A stretch of DNA of 64,000 nucleotides from Velocimicrobium porci (GTDB lineage: Bacteria > Bacillota > Clostridia > Lachnospirales > Lachnospiraceae). Position 1 is the first letter of the stretch; every line of letters begins with the position of its first letter. The stretch is taken from NCBI RefSeq assembly GCF_009696045.1, contig NZ_VUMT01000015.1, positions 1 through 64,000 of the forward strand. Reading direction: 5' to 3'. The translations under genes and the position numbers were made by a program. Shown one piece after another: positions 62,071 to 64,000 of the stretch. The notes under the pieces are model-generated. The model made no database searches. It had not been told where the DNA came from and saw nothing but the letters and a program-made list of their open reading frames with translations.

Positions 62071-62799
62071 ATGGAATTAGCAGAACAGTTTCAAAGGACA
62101 AGATTTTTAATTGGAAGTAAGGGGATTGAGCATTTACAAAAAGCCAGAGTTGCTGTATTTGGAGTTGGTGGAGTTGGCGGTTTTGTTGTTGAGTCTTTAG
62201 TACGAAGTGGTATCGGAGAAATTGATTTAATTGATAATGATACGGTTAGTTTGTCCAATCTGAATCGGCAGATTATTGCGACTAGGTCTACAATTGGAAA
62301 ATATAAAGTAGATGTAATGAAAGAGAGAATTTTGGATATTAATCCGGAAGTAATTGTTCATACTCACAGATGTTTCTTTTTACCGGAAACTGCCAGTCAA
62401 TTTGATTTTTCTAAATATTCTTATGTAATTGATGCGATTGACACGGTGACAGGAAAAATTCAGATTATTGAACAGGCAAAGAAAGCGAATATACCTGTAA
62501 TTAGTGCAATGGGAGCAGGAAATAAACTAGATCCTACCAAATTTGTAGTAACAGATATTTATAAGACTTCAATCTGTCCATTAGCAAAAGTAATGCGAAA
62601 AGAATTGAGAAAGCGTGGAATTGATAGTTTAAAAGTTGTATATTCAACAGAAGAAGCATTAACACCAAACTATGATGGTCAACAAGAATTGAATGCAGGA
62701 GGAAAGCGGGCAGTGCCGGGAAGCATTGCTTTTGTTCCATCGGTTGCGGGACTTATTTTAGCTGGTGAAGTGGTAAAGGATTTGATTAAATATGAATAA
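62071..62799 (+). CDS. tcdA: tRNA threonylcarbamoyladenosine dehydratase
   Basis: A 242-residue E1/ThiF-like ATPase that cyclises t6A37 of tRNAs to ct6A. ATP-binding VFGVGGVGGFVVESLVRSGI, then the DNDTVSLSNLNRQI stretch with Arg, and VIDAIDTV are visible. It ends with SIAFVPSVAGLILAGEVVKD, as in TcdA/YgdL. Zinc-type CxxC pairs of ThiF/MoeB are absent, which favours TcdA. It is a single gene with its own promoter. Confidence 0.92.
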   Translation: MELAEQFQRTRFLIGSKGIEHLQKARVAVFGVGGVGGFVVESLVRSGIGEIDLIDNDTVSLSNLNRQIIATRSTIGKYKVDVMKERILDINPEVIVHTHRCFFLPETASQFDFSKYSYVIDAIDTVTGKIQIIEQAKKANIPVISAMGAGNKLDPTKFVVTDIYKTSICPLAKVMRKELRKRGIDSLKVVYSTEEALTPNYDGQQELNAGGKRAVPGSIAFVPSVAGLILAGEVVKDLIKYE

Positions 62800-62854
62800 A
62801 GTATAAGAAGCGTGGAATACTACCCTTGTAAATATATTATAGGAGGGTAATTCT

Positions 62855-63304
62855 ATGAAAAAAAGAATTTATTTATTAGCAGCAGTGTGTTGCCTTTCTG
62901 TTGCCGTTATGACAGCATGTGGGTCTAATAATGACGGAACGAATGGAAACACAACGAATGGTGCAGGTACGAATGCAACCGATACAAACAGTACGACAGA
63001 CAATGCTACTAATAATGCCACAACAAATGGAACTGCAAATGACACAAATACAACGAATACAAATGCCAATAATAATAAAACGAATGCAAACGACAATGGT
63101 GGTGTAGGTCAGGGCATTGTAAATGGTGTAGAAGATGTAGGAAAAGGTGTTATTGATGGTGTAGAAGATGTAGGTGAAGGAATCGTAAACGGTGTTACAA
63201 ATGGTAATAATGATAATAATAACACTACGACGAATAACAATAAAACTACAAAGAACACAACAGAAAATAACAATACTACAACTACAAAAACAACAAATCC
63301 ATAA
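62855..63304 (+). CDS. Low-complexity Asn/Thr-rich lipoprotein
   Basis: A 149-residue secreted protein. The signal peptide MKKRIYLLAAVCCLSVAVMT ends in lipobox VMTAC, with the lipid-anchored Cys near residue 22. The mature part is almost wholly Asn, Thr, Gly and Ala. It is interrupted by a repeated GIVNGVEDVGKGVIDGVEDV amphipathic segment (about residues 88-115). Likely a surface spacer or scaffold. Similar lipoproteins are common in clostridia without known function. AGGAGGG precedes the ATG. Confidence 0.8.
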   Translation: MKKRIYLLAAVCCLSVAVMTACGSNNDGTNGNTTNGAGTNATDTNSTTDNATNNATTNGTANDTNTTNTNANNNKTNANDNGGVGQGIVNGVEDVGKGVIDGVEDVGEGIVNGVTNGNNDNNNTTTNNNKTTKNTTENNNTTTTKTTNP

Positions 63305-63317
63305 TAGAATTTGTCAT

Positions 63318-63370
63318 AAAAAAGAAAGTCGTTGCCTATTTGATAACAAAGCAACGGCTTTCTTTTTTAC
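63318..63370. terminator. Bidirectional terminator
   Basis: AAAGAAAGTCGTTGC pairs with GCAACGGCTTTCTTT across a 15-base loop, with T-runs in both directions. It separates the lipoprotein gene from the convergent GNAT gene. Confidence 0.85.
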
Positions 63371-64000
63371 TTTTCTTCTTCCTTTTTATGATAACGTTTT
63401 CCATATACAGAAGTGTCTGGTTTTATAGTTTTTTTAACTTTTTCTGCGATTGAAATATTTTTTTTTGTGTCATCCAAAGAAAATACATAAAGATAGCATG
63501 GAAAACCATGGTAGAATATTTCTTTTTCCATCTTCATCCCTAGTTTTTTTGCTACATTTATTGAGCGGACATTTTCTTTTGCAATAGCAGCGACAATGCG
63601 GTTCATATTAAGCTCATTTGTTGCATAATCCAATACTGCCTTACAACATTCGATTGCATATCCACATCCCCAGTGTTCGCGGTCAAGAAGATAAGAAAGT
63701 TCAATTTCTGGTCTTTTATCAATTGTCTGATTTTGAATTCCACAACGTCCTATTAATGTATTTGTACCTTTTTCGAAAACTCCCCATAATCCATAACCAT
63801 AGAAGGAATAGACATTTTTAATGTAAGCTTTTTGCTTTTCAATTTCGATTTCTAAATATTCATCCAACTTTTCAATGTATTGTTGTACTTCTTTATTTTG
63901 ATAGATTTGATAAAGCTTAGGAACATCGTCAACAGATAGTTCACGAATAATAAGACGTTTTGTTTCCTTTATTGTGAGCGGAATTTTATTAGCACGATTT
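63367..64000 (-). CDS. GNAT-family N-acetyltransferase, 5' end outside window
   Basis: The frame is open to the window edge, 210 codons without a start. The acetyltransferase starts at ETKRLIIRELSVDDV. It has the RimJ/RimL-like IELSYLLDREHWGCGYAIEC acetyl-CoA motif and NVRSINVAKKLGMKME. Residues upstream of the usual METxRL start (NRANKIPLT) show that the real protein is longer, so an extra N-terminal part or domain lies outside. The substrate is unknown. Confidence 0.8.
   Translation of the reverse strand, partial: NRANKIPLTIKETKRLIIRELSVDDVPKLYQIYQNKEVQQYIEKLDEYLEIEIEKQKAYIKNVYSFYGYGLWGVFEKGTNTLIGRCGIQNQTIDKRPEIELSYLLDREHWGCGYAIECCKAVLDYATNELNMNRIVAAIAKENVRSINVAKKLGMKMEKEIFYHGFPCYLYVFSLDDTKKNISIAEKVKKTIKPDTSVYGKRYHKKEEEK

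Noticed and set aside
62869-63354. Minus-strand and shifted frames over the lipoprotein gene
   Set aside because: They arise from low-complexity codons and have no ribosome-binding sites.

Overview
The window is AT-rich DNA from a low-GC anaerobic Firmicute, most likely a Lachnospiraceae-type Clostridium. This rests on gene content: a single-chain PurL, pyruvate formate-lyase with its activase, FTHFS, a PyrK/PyrD-B pyrimidine cluster, HD-GYP and hybrid-kinase signalling, a Tad-like secretion locus, and family pairs known mostly from Clostridia. No 16S rRNA is present, so the rank is an inference.

Layout. (1) 1-5 kb: purL behind a structured leader, then a nitroreductase. (2) 5-10 kb: a two-gene phosphorelay/c-di-GMP unit (HD-GYP-REC protein and a 7TM hybrid kinase with PAS, HisKA, REC and Hpt), then three tandem tRNA-Gly(GCC) genes. 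Two copies of a hairpin-rich ~117-bp repeat bracket this block. (3) 10-18 kb: an EamA transporter, an HD protein, and a formate/one-carbon module made of a ZTP riboswitch, fhs, an FNT channel, pflB and pflA. (4) 18-29 kb: an exonuclease-BRCT protein, a 5'-truncated ABC exporter, small enzymes, an orphan Hpt protein, the pyrC-pyrF-pyrK-pyrD-pyrE cluster, a 50-residue membrane protein and an AraC regulator. (5) 29.7-39.5 kb: a divergent Tad/type II-like operon (TadZ-like, TadA-like ATPase, a fused TadB-TadC platform, pseudopilin-like proteins including a 48-residue one, and a pilin-like protein with an Ada-like zinc tail). It ends in two paralogous proteins that join a TerB-like helical domain to a right-handed beta-helix and lack signal peptides. 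I find this the most interesting system here.

(6) 39.5-54.6 kb: housekeeping and stress genes: a CorC-type transporter, two ABC-F proteins, a GH13 debranching-enzyme homologue that has lost all its catalytic residues, an M18 peptidase, CapA, htpG behind a perfect CIRCE operator, degV and tRNA-Thr(CGT). (7) 54.6-57.9 kb: a decayed mobile region with remnants of a phage minor head protein and possibly an ADP-ribosyltransferase, a frameshifted DUF2442/HTH gene, an internally deleted IS256-type transposase, and an apparently intact type I toxin-antitoxin locus (27-residue holin-like toxin with antisense RNA). (8) 57.9-64 kb: a NarL-type two-component system, a radical SAM/DUF4130 putative DNA-repair pair, tcdA, a low-complexity lipoprotein and the 3' part of a GNAT gene.

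The genes fit fermentative growth: PFL makes formate, FTHFS uses it for 10-formyl-THF, and the ZTP riboswitch reports folate shortage to that branch, which feeds the purine pathway containing PurL. All function calls come from motif recognition in translated sequence; no database search was run.
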